A stretch of DNA of 46,690 nucleotides from an uncultured Holophagaceae bacterium (GTDB taxonomy: Bacteria; Acidobacteriota; Holophagae; Holophagales; Holophagaceae). The notes beneath the pieces were generated by a model that was given only the letters and a program-made list of their open reading frames with translations, had not been told where the DNA came from and searched no databases. The DNA lies in the NCBI GenBank assembly GCA_903840385.1, contig CAIMFT010000064.1:1-46690 (forward strand). The letters are read 5' to 3'. Below are positions 28,242 through 36,317 of this stretch, piece by piece (within the stretch, counting starts at the first letter, position 1; each line of letters begins with the position of its first letter). The translations under genes and the position numbers were made by a program.

Positions 28242-30280
28242 CACCACCGCCAGGTGGCGCTCAGGGACCACCGGGGACCGGGGGCCGGGAAGCCGAACAC
28301 CAGGGCCGCATCGCCGCGGGTGTCGTAGCGCCCGCTGAGCCAGGCCCCTACTGTCTGGCGGGGCTGGAGCAGGTGCTCACCACGCAGGGCCAGCACCAGG
28401 CCCGATAGGGGCTCGTGGGCGAGGCCCATGCTGAGGTCGCGGTAGGGCTCCCGGAGGGTGGTGACCTCGTAGGTAGTGTCGCTCAGGTCGTAGCGGGGGC
28501 CGATGCGATCCAGGCGGAGGTCGGCCCGCCAGCGGGTGGACTGGGCAAAGGCCGCCACCCCGCAGGTGAAGAAGGGGTGGCGCAGGATGGCGCTGTTCTG
28601 CTGGCCGTAGCGCTGGCCCTCCGTGTCGTGGTCCAGGTCCCGGGTCTCCTGGCTACGGGCAATGAGGTCCACGCCCCAGGCCCCAGCGGTGCCCCCCCGC
28701 CAGCCCAGGGCGCCTTCGAGGCTCTGGGCCTGGATGGTGCCGCTGTTCTGGTAGTGCGAGGTGAACAGCGGGGGCCAGGCGAAGCTGGTGTCGTAGACAT
28801 AGGCCAGGAGGTCGCTGACCCGGGTGCGCTGGGCCTCCAGGCGGTACTCCCAGTGCCCTGCGAGGAGGCCCGTGGCACCCACCTGCACCGTGCGGCTGCG
28901 CTCGGGGAGGAGGGCATAGGCCCGGGCGTCCTGGGTCTCGGCCTGCGCGTTGAGGGTGAACTCCGTGGTGTTGGGCATGCGGAAGCCCTGACCGGCGCTG
29001 GCATAGAGGCGCAGTTCCGGGGCGACCACCCAGTTCAGACCCGAGCGCCAGGTGCTGGCTTCAGCACTGCCGGCCCGGCTGCGGGCCAGGGTGTCCCCGC
29101 GCAGGAGGTCCCGGTGCCCGGCGTCCCGGCGCAGGCCGGCGATCCAGTCCAGGCCCCCCACGAGGTTCCAGCGGGCCTCCAGGGCGGCGGCGAGGTCCCG
29201 GCCCTCGCCGCGGTAGGGTACGGCGGCGTAGGTGGCAGGGTCGTAGTAGTTCCTGGCGTGGCTGCTGTCCTCGCGGCCCTCCAGCCGGCCCGAGAGGCGG
29301 AAGGCCGGGATGGGGGTCCAGTGCAGGGTCAGCTGGTCCTCCACCCGCTTGAAGTCCCGGTCCGTCTGCTGGCGGCGGGGCCCATCGGGATCGCTGGCGA
29401 GGCCGGACAGGGCCTGCAGGGTGTTCTCCAGCACGAGGCTCGGCGCCAGGCGCCAGCGCAGGCTGGTGCCCCAGCTCTCCTGGCGGATGCGGGTCTCCCG
29501 GCCCGGCTCGTAGGCGCGGGCGGCGGGCCAGCCCCCGGTGGCGAAGGGCAGGGCGGCGGTCTGGCCGCTGTTGCGGTAGAAGGCGGTGAGGTCCAGGGCC
29601 TCGGTCCGGGTGCCCAGGCGGAGGAAGCCGCCGGCCTGCCGGAAGGTGTCGCCGGGGAAGGCGCTCTCCTGGCGCTGGGCCTCCGCCCCGGCGGCGAGCC
29701 AGCCCCGGGCATCCGTCAGCTGCACCTGGGCAGAGCTGCCCGCCAGGCCGTCGGTACCGGCCTTCAGGCCCACCTGCCCATGGAAGCCTGCGCCGCCCCG
29801 GCCCAGGCTGGTGAGGGCGATGACGCCGCCGATGGCGTCGCTGCCATAGAGCACCGAAGCGGGGCCCAGCAGCAGCTCCACCCGGGCGATGCCCACCAGG
29901 CTGATGGCGCCGAGGTCCGGGCTGGTGGCCGTGGGGTCGTTGAGGCGCAGGCCGTCCAGCAGCACTACCACATTGCGGCTGAGGGTGCCGTTGAGGAAGG
30001 CCGAGGCCTGCTTGCCGGTGCTCCCGGTGGCCATCACGGCCCCGGGCTGGAGCACGGCCAGCAGGTCCGCCAGGGTGCGGCTGCCCAGGCGGGTCAGCTC
30101 CTCGCCCTCCAGGATGCGGACCGGCGAGGGGGTGCGGGTGACCGCCACCGGCTGGGCCTCCGCGTTCACCGTGACCGTGGCCTCGGGGGGCGTCGGGCCG
30201 CCTGGCCCATCAGCTGCAAACAAGCGGGTTCCAGGGACCAAAAGGGTCGCCAGGGTGAGGATCGTCCGGATGGAACCCAT
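28241..30280 (-). CDS. btuB: TonB-dependent outer-membrane cobalamin receptor BtuB
   Basis: The 679-residue product (start at 30280) carries a signal peptide ending LFAADG, a TonB-box-like EATVTVNA stretch, a plug domain at about 45-155 (RTPSPVRILEGEELTRLG, then NVVVLLDGLRLND, and GPASVLYGSDAIGGVI), and a 22-strand-type barrel ending in Trp (SATWRW). It imports cobalamin across the outer membrane using TonB energy. Start: three in-frame ATGs (30295, 30283, 30280) surround a single GGAGG; the last gives a 4-base spacer and a clean signal peptide, but 30283 cannot be excluded. It heads btuB-btuF-btuC-btuD, all overlapping, under the riboswitch at 30365-30592. Confidence 0.92.
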   Translation of the reverse strand: MGSIRTILTLATLLVPGTRLFAADGPGGPTPPEATVTVNAEAQPVAVTRTPSPVRILEGEELTRLGSRTLADLLAVLQPGAVMATGSTGKQASAFLNGTLSRNVVVLLDGLRLNDPTATSPDLGAISLVGIARVELLLGPASVLYGSDAIGGVIALTSLGRGGAGFHGQVGLKAGTDGLAGSSAQVQLTDARGWLAAGAEAQRQESAFPGDTFRQAGGFLRLGTRTEALDLTAFYRNSGQTAALPFATGGWPAARAYEPGRETRIRQESWGTSLRWRLAPSLVLENTLQALSGLASDPDGPRRQQTDRDFKRVEDQLTLHWTPIPAFRLSGRLEGREDSSHARNYYDPATYAAVPYRGEGRDLAAALEARWNLVGGLDWIAGLRRDAGHRDLLRGDTLARSRAGSAEASTWRSGLNWVVAPELRLYASAGQGFRMPNTTEFTLNAQAETQDARAYALLPERSRTVQVGATGLLAGHWEYRLEAQRTRVSDLLAYVYDTSFAWPPLFTSHYQNSGTIQAQSLEGALGWRGGTAGAWGVDLIARSQETRDLDHDTEGQRYGQQNSAILRHPFFTCGVAAFAQSTRWRADLRLDRIGPRYDLSDTTYEVTTLREPYRDLSMGLAHEPLSGLVLALRGEHLLQPRQTVGAWLSGRYDTRGDAALVFGFPAPGPRWSLSATWRW

Positions 30281-30364
30281 CATGCCTCCACGCATGAAGT
30301 CGCAGAGACTGGGCGGATCCGCAAGGGACCATGGCCCGGCCCGTGCCCGCGACGGGGGGTGAGG

Positions 30365-30592
30365 TGCAGGACCGGTCTCCGGGCTCACACACGACAGGAG
30401 CTGGAGGCTCCCCCCGAGCCTTCCCGGGATTCCTCCCAGTGACTCGGGTCTGAGGTTCCGGGGGCGGCCAGCGTGGGGCTCCAGGCCGTTCTCGGGGTCT
30501 CAGGTCTCACGCGGATCAGGGTGCAAAGCGCGTGGTGCATACCGTTGCGGGGCAGCGCAGGATTCAAACCTGCTTCCCGAACATCCAACACA
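30365..30592 (-). promoter_or_regulatory. Cobalamin riboswitch
   Basis: Read on the minus strand, the conserved elements come in order: GGGAAGCAGG and TTTGAATCC, the GCTGCCCCGCAACGGT box, then after a long stretch CACTGGGAGGA with ATCCCGGGAAGGC, and finally GAGCCCGGAGACCGG near the 3' end. This is the adenosylcobalamin-binding core. The peripheral segment between the CCCGCAAC box and CACTGGG is about 98 bases, longer than usual, and contains self-complementary CACGCG/CGCGTG. It lies 85 bases upstream of btuB and would repress the uptake operon when B12 is plentiful. The 5' boundary is approximate. Confidence 0.92.
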
Positions 30593-30650
30593 GGTTGTCA
30601 GAACTCCAAGAGAAGCATGGCGGGGGGGGCGGGGCAAGTAGAATGGTCCA

Positions 30651-31523
30651 ATGCAAACACCCATCGGCATCATCGGCGGCAGTGGCCTCTACCGGATGGA
30701 GGGGCTGCTTCTGGATCGCACGGTCTCGGTGGAGACGCCCTTCGGTGAGCCCTCGGGGCCAGTCCTCCTGGGTACCCTCGACGGCGCTCCCGTGGCCTTC
30801 CTGGCCCGGCATGGGGAGGGCCACCGCTTCACCCCCAGCGAAGTGAACTACCGGGCGAACATCTGGGCCCTGAAGTCACTGGGGGTTGAGCGCCTGATTT
30901 GCGTCTCGGCCGTGGGCAGCCTCCAGGCCCGGCACCGGCCCGGCGACCTGCGCCTGGCGGGCCAGTTCATCGACAAGACCCGGCACCGCCGGGACACCTT
31001 CTTCGGCGAGGGGTTGGTGGCCCATGTCAGCTTCGCCGAGCCCACCTGCACCCACCTGACCGGAACCCTGCTGACAGGGGGCCAGGAGCTCCGGCTGCCC
31101 ATCGAGGCTGGGGCGCTGTATGTCTGCATGGAGGGCCCGGCCTTCTCCACCCGCGCCGAGAGTCGCCTGCACCAGAGCTGGGGCGCCGACCTCATCGGCA
31201 TGACCCAGGTGACCGAGGCTCGCCTGGCTCGGGAGGCGGAGCTCTGCTACGCCTGCATCGCCCTGGTGACGGACTACGATGCCTGGCGCGAAGAGGAGGA
31301 GGGCGTGGACGCCGCCTCCGTCCTGGAGGTCATGCACGCCAACGTGGACAAGGCCCAGCGGCTGCTGCGCTGCGTGGTGCCCCGGCTCGTGGGCACCGCC
31401 CGCACCTGCGCCTGCGGGGCGGCCCTGAAGGCGGCGCTCTTCACGGCCCCGGAGGTGGTGCCCCCGGCGGCCCGGGAGCGCCTGGCCCTGCTGGTGAACA
31501 AGTATGGGTATGGGACGCCCTGA
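30651..31523 (+). CDS. mtnP: S-methyl-5'-thioadenosine phosphorylase family protein
   Basis: The enzyme cleaves methylthioadenosine with phosphate to adenine and methylthioribose-1-phosphate in purine and methionine salvage. The 290-residue product has IGIIGGSGLY at its start, the phosphate-binding FLARHGEGHRFTPSEVNYRAN, MEGPAFSTRAES, the substrate-binding GADLIGMTQVTEARLAREAELCYA split into its usual order, and VTDYDAW with the catalytic Asp. These point to MTA phosphorylase rather than guanosine phosphorylase, though some relatives also accept inosine or 5'-deoxyadenosine. Divergent from the btu operon. The stop overlaps the next start (TGATG). The ribosome site is weak. Confidence 0.9.
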   Translation: MQTPIGIIGGSGLYRMEGLLLDRTVSVETPFGEPSGPVLLGTLDGAPVAFLARHGEGHRFTPSEVNYRANIWALKSLGVERLICVSAVGSLQARHRPGDLRLAGQFIDKTRHRRDTFFGEGLVAHVSFAEPTCTHLTGTLLTGGQELRLPIEAGALYVCMEGPAFSTRAESRLHQSWGADLIGMTQVTEARLAREAELCYACIALVTDYDAWREEEEGVDAASVLEVMHANVDKAQRLLRCVVPRLVGTARTCACGAALKAALFTAPEVVPPAARERLALLVNKYGYGTP

Positions 31524-32089
31524 TGGGCCTGACCCAGCCCAGCCCCAAGCTGCAGTCCCTGCTCAAGGACTTCCAGCAGATCGCCAGCATGTCGGGCTAC
31601 CTGAACCACTCCTTCGACCCGCCCCAGCTGCGCCTGTTTTTCACCCTCTACGGCCGGGTCATGGTGGCCACCCCGGAGGAAGGCCTGGCCCTCACGCCGC
31701 AGCTGCAGGCCTGGTGCGAAAGCCAGTCCCTCCGCCTGCGGGAGGGCAGCTCCTCGGCCATCATGCCCCCTCAGATCCAGGTCAGCGCACCTCAGACCCT
31801 GCCGGACGGCCGGGACTATCTGGTGGCTACCCTCACCTTCAACAGCAAGGTCACGGAGACCTCGTACCTGCGCGTCCGCACCGCCGTGCTCGCCGCCTAC
31901 CAGGAGGCCCTGAAGATGCGGGAGATGGGCTTCCATGTCTTGGTCGAGGCTTCCGCTGCGGTGTCCGAGCCGGTCCCCGCTCCGGAGCCTGGACCCGATG
32001 CCGCTGCTGAGCCTGGGCCGGAAGCTGCAACCGAAGCGGTCCCGGTCGCGGTCCCTCAACCACCCCCAGCCCAGGAGCCTGAGCCATGA
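31523..32089 (+). CDS. Protein of unknown function with Pro/Ala/Glu-rich tail
   Basis: The start overlaps the MTA phosphorylase stop by one base, which fixes the ATG. The 188-residue product has a globular part at about 1-140 (DFQQIASMSGYLNHSF, PPQLRLFFTLYGRVMV, YLVATLTFNSKVTETSYL) and a low-complexity, probably disordered tail made of Pro, Ala, Glu and Val pairs (EPVPAPEPGP type) from about 143. No signal peptide or membrane segment. I do not recognise the fold. Its four-base overlap with the cupin gene suggests joint translation with it. Confidence 0.8.
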   Translation: MGLTQPSPKLQSLLKDFQQIASMSGYLNHSFDPPQLRLFFTLYGRVMVATPEEGLALTPQLQAWCESQSLRLREGSSSAIMPPQIQVSAPQTLPDGRDYLVATLTFNSKVTETSYLRVRTAVLAAYQEALKMREMGFHVLVEASAAVSEPVPAPEPGPDAAAEPGPEAATEAVPVAVPQPPPAQEPEP

Positions 32090-32451
32090 TCCGTCGCCAT
32101 TCCGAGCAGGTGGAGACCACCCGCACCCACATCCGGGGCGGAGTCGGCTCGGCCCAGGGAGTGGAGCTCCTGCAGGCCGGCGAGATGGCAGGCCTCCTCA
32201 GCCTGGGGCGCACGACCCTGGCGCCGGGCACCACCATCGGTGAGCACCTCCATGTGGACACCGAGGACCTCTACCTGATTCTGGCGGGACAAGGCACAGG
32301 CCTCCTCGATGGGGAGCGCTTCCCCGTGGTGGCGGGGGACCTCTTTCTGGTGAAGGCGGGCAGCACCCACGGCCTGAGCAACGACTCCGATGCTCCGCTG
32401 ACCTTCCTGGGGATCCTCACCCAGTCGCCGGGCGCTGGGGAGCCGGAATGA
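32086..32451 (+). CDS. Cupin-domain protein
   Basis: The 121-residue product is a single small cupin barrel. Motif 1 is visible as GEHLHVDTEDLYLILAGQG with metal ligands His-x-His and Glu, and motif 2 as GDLFLVKAGSTHGLSN with the last His. Such proteins bind a divalent metal and act as isomerases, dioxygenases or small-molecule sensors; the sequence does not tell which. It overlaps both neighbours by four bases (ATGA), so it is the third gene of a tightly coupled set. Confidence 0.9.
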   Translation: MIRRHSEQVETTRTHIRGGVGSAQGVELLQAGEMAGLLSLGRTTLAPGTTIGEHLHVDTEDLYLILAGQGTGLLDGERFPVVAGDLFLVKAGSTHGLSNDSDAPLTFLGILTQSPGAGEPE

Positions 32452-33266
32452 AGCGCCTTCTCTTCCGCTTCTGTGGCCTGCTGCTGGCGTCCTGCACCCT
32501 GCGTGCGGCGGCCCCGGCCCTCCCCCTCAAGGGCTCGGCGGTCCCCGGCGGCGTGGCCCTCGTCGCCCTGCCAAAGCAGGACCCTGCACCCCGGGTGACC
32601 TCCCACGGCGAGCCAGTGCTGGTGCGGCGGAGCGCCACTGGCTGGACGGCGGTGGTGGGCCTTCCGCTCAGCGCGAAGCCGGGCCAGGACACCGTGGAGG
32701 TGGACGGCCGGGCCGTGGCCTTCAGCATCCGCCCCAAGCACTACCCGGAGCAGCGCCTGCGCCTCGAGAACCCGCGCATGGTGAACCCGGCGCCCGAGGA
32801 TGAGGCCCGCATCGTCCGGGAGCAGGCCCTCATGGAGCCGGCGTGGAAAGCCTGGCCCGAGGGCCTCCTGCCGTCGCTGCGCTTCCGCCGGCCCACGGCA
32901 GGGGCCCTCACTGCCTCCTTCGGCATGCGCAGGATCCTCAACGGCGAGTCCCGGTCCCCCCACGGCGGGCTGGACATCAAGGCGCCCACCGGCCAGGCCG
33001 TCCGGGCCCCGGCGGCGGGGGTGGTGGTGCTCACCGGCAACTTCTTCTTCAGCGGCAATGCTGTGTTTCTGGCCCACGGCGAGGGTGTGGTGAGTCTCTT
33101 TGCCCACCTCTCCAAGATCAAGGTGAAGCAGGGCCAGGTGCTGCAAGCCGGCGAGCTGCTGGGCGAGGTGGGCCACACCGGCCGCTCCACCGGCCCCCAC
33201 CTGCACTGGTCCGTGAGCCTCAACAACGCCCGGGTAGATCCCCGCCTGTTCCTGCCCAAGCCGTGA
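32448..33266 (+). CDS. M23 (LytM-type) peptidase, exported
   Basis: The 272-residue product has a signal peptide (MKRLLFRFCGLLLASCTLRA), a beta-rich N-terminal region at about 30-130, and a C-terminal M23 metallopeptidase domain at about 150-265. Zinc ligands are visible: His and Asp in HGGLDIKAP and the HLH of GPHLHWSV, so the enzyme should be active rather than a degenerate activator. Family members cut peptidoglycan cross-links in the periplasm during growth or division. It may be a lipoprotein (Cys at position 16 is not in a good lipobox, so I favour a cleaved signal). Last of the four-gene run. Confidence 0.9.
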   Translation: MKRLLFRFCGLLLASCTLRAAAPALPLKGSAVPGGVALVALPKQDPAPRVTSHGEPVLVRRSATGWTAVVGLPLSAKPGQDTVEVDGRAVAFSIRPKHYPEQRLRLENPRMVNPAPEDEARIVREQALMEPAWKAWPEGLLPSLRFRRPTAGALTASFGMRRILNGESRSPHGGLDIKAPTGQAVRAPAAGVVVLTGNFFFSGNAVFLAHGEGVVSLFAHLSKIKVKQGQVLQAGELLGEVGHTGRSTGPHLHWSVSLNNARVDPRLFLPKP

Positions 33267-33294
33267 GGCCTTCCGGTTTGCATTGAGGGGAACT

Positions 33295-33541
33295 GATCAC
33301 CGCCAAGGCGCCAAGAGCGCCAAGAAAAGCCTGGTCGCTTGGCCGGGCCACTAGGTCCGCAACAGCCTGGGTGGGCACTAGCTGAGCATGGGTTGTATCC
33401 CGGGGGCGCCAGGGCCGCGCTTCTTAGCAGGCGATCCTGGCGCCCCCGGGATCACTTCCGGCTGTGCCGGAAGCCGCCGTCGGCGGACCCGTGCGGGATG
33501 CGACGGCGCCGCTTGGCGTCCTTGGCGCCTTGGCGGTGATC
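33295..33541. repeat. Nested inverted-repeat intergenic element
   Basis: The outer arms at 33295-33324 and 33512-33541 are inverted copies with 28 of 30 bases matching (GATCACCGCCAAGGCGCCAA core). Inside, a perfect 17-base inverted repeat pairs 33397-33413 with 33436-33452 around a 22-base loop. The element fills almost the whole 357-base gap between the peptidase and the transporter gene, which holds no other gene that I can see. CGCCAAG-type arms of this kind occur as dispersed repeats in several bacterial phyla; a role as terminator between convergent genes is possible. Confidence 0.8.
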
Positions 33542-33623
33542 TTTTGATCCCAATCCAGGTGCCGGGTCGTTCGTCAGGGGATCTCCGTGGTCTTCGTGGA
33601 GAGTTTTTCTTCCGCAGGCGAGC

Positions 33624-34538
33624 TCAGGCCGCCGCCGGGTGCTGGCCTCGGGTCTGGACGAGCACCACGCCGGCGATGGCGATGGCGCCGCCAAGGACGG
33701 TGAGGACGGTGGGGACTTCGCCCAGCCAGACCCAGGCGATGCCGCTGGCGATGACGGGGGACAGGTACAGGAAGCTCGACAGCACCGAGGCAGGCATCCG
33801 GTTCAGGGCGAGGTTCCAGAGCAGGTAGGCGATGGCGGCGGGAAAGATGCCCAGGTACACCACCGCCAGCGTGGCGGCGGGGCTGGCAGTCTGGGTCTGG
33901 CGCACGAGGCCCGGCAGGAAGAACAGCAGGGGCAGGGTGCCCACCCAGATGGAGTAGCAGGTGAAGGCGAGGGGCTCCTGGCGCCGGAGTGCCTGCTTGG
34001 ACAGGATCGAGAACACGGCCGCAGAGGCTGCGGACAGCAGGATCAGCAGGGCCCCCGGGGGGAAGTGCAGGCCCTTGCCGCCGCTCATGGCGATGAGGAT
34101 GACGCCGCCGAAGGCCACCAGGATGCCCAGCCACCCCGTGGCAGTCAGCCGCTCCCGGAGCACGAGTGCCGACAGGATCGCCGTGAAGACGGGCCCGGCC
34201 GATATCAGCATGGAGGCGGCCCCGGACTGGACGGTCAGCTCGCCGAAGTTGAGCGTCACGTGGTACACGCTGATGCCCAGGAAGCCGGCCAGGGCGATGT
34301 GCGGCAGGTCCCGCCAGTCTGGGAGCGGCATGCGGTGGGCCAGGGCATAGAGGGCCAGCACCACGGAGGCAGTGCCGAAGCGCAGCAGGGCCAGCTCCCC
34401 GGGGCCGTAGCCATCGGCGCCGGGGAGGCCCGCCGGGGTGAGGCGCATGCCTGCCCGGATGCCGGCAAAGGCGGAGGCCCAGAGCAGGAGCAGGCCGGCG
34501 ATGGCGAGGCCGGTGCGGGGATCGCGTTGGCCGCTCAT
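33624..34538 (-). CDS. EamA-family (drug/metabolite) transporter
   Basis: The 304-residue product has about ten membrane helices arranged as two EamA repeats (about 8-145 and 155-295). Typical features are LLLLWASAFAGIRAG in the first helix, YHVTLNFGELTVQSGAASMLISAGPVF toward the end of repeat 1, and FLYLSPVIASGIAWVWLGE in repeat 2. Family members export amino acids, nucleosides or small metabolites by proton exchange. The start at 34538 overlaps the rdgB stop (ATGA), so it is translated with rdgB. Confidence 0.9.
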   Translation of the reverse strand: MSGQRDPRTGLAIAGLLLLWASAFAGIRAGMRLTPAGLPGADGYGPGELALLRFGTASVVLALYALAHRMPLPDWRDLPHIALAGFLGISVYHVTLNFGELTVQSGAASMLISAGPVFTAILSALVLRERLTATGWLGILVAFGGVILIAMSGGKGLHFPPGALLILLSAASAAVFSILSKQALRRQEPLAFTCYSIWVGTLPLLFFLPGLVRQTQTASPAATLAVVYLGIFPAAIAYLLWNLALNRMPASVLSSFLYLSPVIASGIAWVWLGEVPTVLTVLGGAIAIAGVVLVQTRGQHPAAA

Positions 34539-35134
34539 CCGCCCAGCTTCGCCCTGAGCGCGGCACAGGCCCTGGCCCGGTGGCTGAGGGTGTGCTTGCT
34601 GGCGGCCGGCAGCTCGCCGAAGGTCTGGTCCGAGCCGTCCGGGAGGAAGATCGGATCGTAGCCGAAGCCCTGAGTGCCCCGGTGCTCCAGGGCCAGGCTG
34701 CCCTCCACGGCGCCGCTGACGGTGCAGCGCTCCCCGGCGGCTCCAGTCAGGGGCACCCAGGCCAGCACGCACACAAAGCGGGCGGTGCGGGCCGTCCCCT
34801 CCGGCAGCAGGTCCAGGAGGCGCTGGTTGCGCTCGGCGTAGGAGCTCAGGTCCGGGGCGAAGCGGGCGCTCAGCACCCCCGGGCCACCCCAGAGGGCATC
34901 CACGCAGAGCCCCGAGTCATCGGCCAGCACGGCATCCAGGGGCTCGGTGCCGTGGGCCAGCCACCAGGCCCGCGCCCCCTCGGCCTTCTGCAGGGCGTTG
35001 TCCTGGAAGAAGGCCCCGGTCTCCGGCAGCTCCGGCGCCTCGGCGGGCCAGGGCACCAGTGGGAAGCCCGGCAGCAGCGCCGCAAACTCGCGGAGCTTGC
35101 CGACATTCCGGGAGGCGAGCAGGACCCTCAACAT
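34535..35134 (-). CDS. rdgB: dITP/XTP pyrophosphatase (RdgB/HAM1)
   Basis: The enzyme hydrolyses dITP, ITP and XTP to monophosphates and keeps deaminated purines out of DNA. The 199-residue product is full length: LLASRNVGKLREFAALL for substrate phosphate binding, ETGAFFQDNALQKAEGA with the metal-binding acidic residues, ADDSGLCVDAL, and the C-terminal GTQGFGYDPIFLPDG and HTLSHRARA. It overlaps the upstream ThiF-like gene by 7 bases and the transporter by 4. Confidence 0.96.
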   Translation of the reverse strand: MLRVLLASRNVGKLREFAALLPGFPLVPWPAEAPELPETGAFFQDNALQKAEGARAWWLAHGTEPLDAVLADDSGLCVDALWGGPGVLSARFAPDLSSYAERNQRLLDLLPEGTARTARFVCVLAWVPLTGAAGERCTVSGAVEGSLALEHRGTQGFGYDPIFLPDGSDQTFGELPAASKHTLSHRARACAALRAKLGG

Positions 35135-36129
35135 CCTACAACTTCGGTGTACCAGCTGCGGGCGCGTTCGGGGGTCATGGGGCCGTGGACCAGGGCGCGG
35201 CCATCGGCGAAGAGGGTGATCTCATCGGCGCCTTCCCGGCCTCGCAGCATCATTCCGGCCAGCTTCCAGGGGCTGTGGGTGCGGGTCTCCAGGCGCCCCT
35301 TCAAGGCGGTGAGGTCGAGCTGGCCCGGCGGATTCACCCGGATCTGCACGCCTTCCAGGCCGCAGAGGGGGCTGGCCTTGAGGGTCCAGCGGGCATCCAG
35401 GAACTCAGTGACGCCCTCCGTGCAGAAGCGGCAGCGGGTCTTGGGTGGATTCAGGAACTGGCGCTCGTCCCGCCAGAAGTCAAAGCGGGCCAGGTCGGCG
35501 TGGGGCGTCTTCCCGGTGAGCACCTTCATGGCTTCCAGGGCCGCCCAGCTGCCGATGATGCCCACGGTGGGACCGAGGACCCCGGCGCTGTCACAGGTGT
35601 CCACATCCCCGCCGGCGGGAGGCTCCTCCAGCAGGCAGCGCAGGCAGGGCGTGTGGGGCGGGTGCAGAGGCCAGACCAGACCCTCGCCGCCGATGGCCCC
35701 GGCGTAGATCCAGGGCGTCCCCATGAGGATGGCCACGTCGTTGATGAGGAAGCGGGCCTCGAAGTTGTCGGTGCCGTCACAGATGAGGTCGAAGCCGGAG
35801 AGCAGCTCCCGGGCATTGCCGCTGGTGAGGTCCGCCACCACGGCCCGCAGGTCCACGGTGCTGTTGGCCTCCGCCAGGCGCCGAGCGGCCACCTCGGCCT
35901 TGGGCTGACCCAGGTCGGCCTCGCCATAGAGCAGCTGCCGCTGGAGGTTGCTCTCCTCCACCAGGTCCCGGTCGATGAGCGTCAGGTGTCCCACCCCCGC
36001 CCGGGCCAGCCAGGGGGCGATGACCGACCCCAGTGCCCCCAATCCCAGCACCGCCACCCGCTTGGACCGCAGGCCCTCGTCAGCCTCCCGGCCGAGAAAG
36101 ATGCGCTGCTTGGCGTAGCGGTTGGACAT
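35128..36129 (-). CDS. ThiF/MoeB/HesA-family adenylyltransferase
   Basis: The 333-residue product activates the C-terminus of a ubiquitin-like sulfur carrier (ThiS or MoaD) with ATP. Visible are the nucleotide-binding loop VLGLGALGSVIAPWLARAG, the DRDLVEESNLQRQLLY segment with adenylation-site Arg, the CDGTDNFEARFLIND loop, zinc ligands in CLRCLL and CRFC, and the Cys of DTCDSAGVLGP that can form the thioester. After the main domain (about 1-245) there is a C-terminal extension of about 85 residues that could be a small accessory domain. It may serve molybdopterin (with moaA in this genome) or thiamin synthesis; sequence alone does not decide. First gene of the overlapping set with rdgB and the transporter. 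Confidence 0.87.
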   Translation of the reverse strand: MSNRYAKQRIFLGREADEGLRSKRVAVLGLGALGSVIAPWLARAGVGHLTLIDRDLVEESNLQRQLLYGEADLGQPKAEVAARRLAEANSTVDLRAVVADLTSGNARELLSGFDLICDGTDNFEARFLINDVAILMGTPWIYAGAIGGEGLVWPLHPPHTPCLRCLLEEPPAGGDVDTCDSAGVLGPTVGIIGSWAALEAMKVLTGKTPHADLARFDFWRDERQFLNPPKTRCRFCTEGVTEFLDARWTLKASPLCGLEGVQIRVNPPGQLDLTALKGRLETRTHSPWKLAGMMLRGREGADEITLFADGRALVHGPMTPERARSWYTEVVGC

Positions 36130-36156
36130 GGGTTAAGGATAGCGGGGTGACTGGGC

Positions 36157-36312
36157 TGTCAGGTGTCGGCAAAGAGGGGCTCTCGGCTGTCAGCTGTCAG
36201 CTATCAGCCAAAGAAGGGGCTCGACCCACATGGGCGGCGAGGCTGACAGCCAATAAAAAAAGGACGGCGCCCCGCAGGGCGCCGCACCGATGAAGCTGAT
36301 AGCCGATAGCTA
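36157..36312. repeat. Inverted heptad-repeat locus (unit TRTCRGC), copy 2
   Basis: Forward heptads lie at 36157-36170 (degenerate) and 36181-36208 (TCTCGGC, TGTCAGC, TGTCAGC, TATCAGC); inverted heptads lie at 36242-36250 and 36295-36312 (GCTGATA, GCCGATA, GCTA). The unit matches the locus at 14419-14549. A conventional terminator sits inside the loop of this inverted arrangement. Confidence 0.88.
36255..36284 (-). terminator. Rho-independent terminator of the DUF6941-like gene
   Basis: On the minus strand an 8-base GC stem (CGGCGCCC with GGGCGCCG, 36265-36284) with a four-base loop is followed by a run of seven T. It lies 34 bases downstream of the stop codon of the gene ending at 36318. Confidence 0.9.
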
Positions 36313-36317
36313 AAGAG

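Noticed and set aside
25712..30280. Siderophore/heme uptake as the role of the TonB-BtuFCD-type operon
   Set aside because: The cobalamin riboswitch directly upstream points to vitamin B12.
28415..30442. A 675-codon open frame opposite btuB
   Set aside because: Antisense to a TonB receptor with plug and barrel signatures; composition is that of a shadow frame.
30651..31523. Purine-nucleoside phosphorylase (PunA) as the identity of the phosphorylase
   Set aside because: MEGPAFSTRAES and VTDYDAW are the MTA phosphorylase pattern; broader specificity is still possible.
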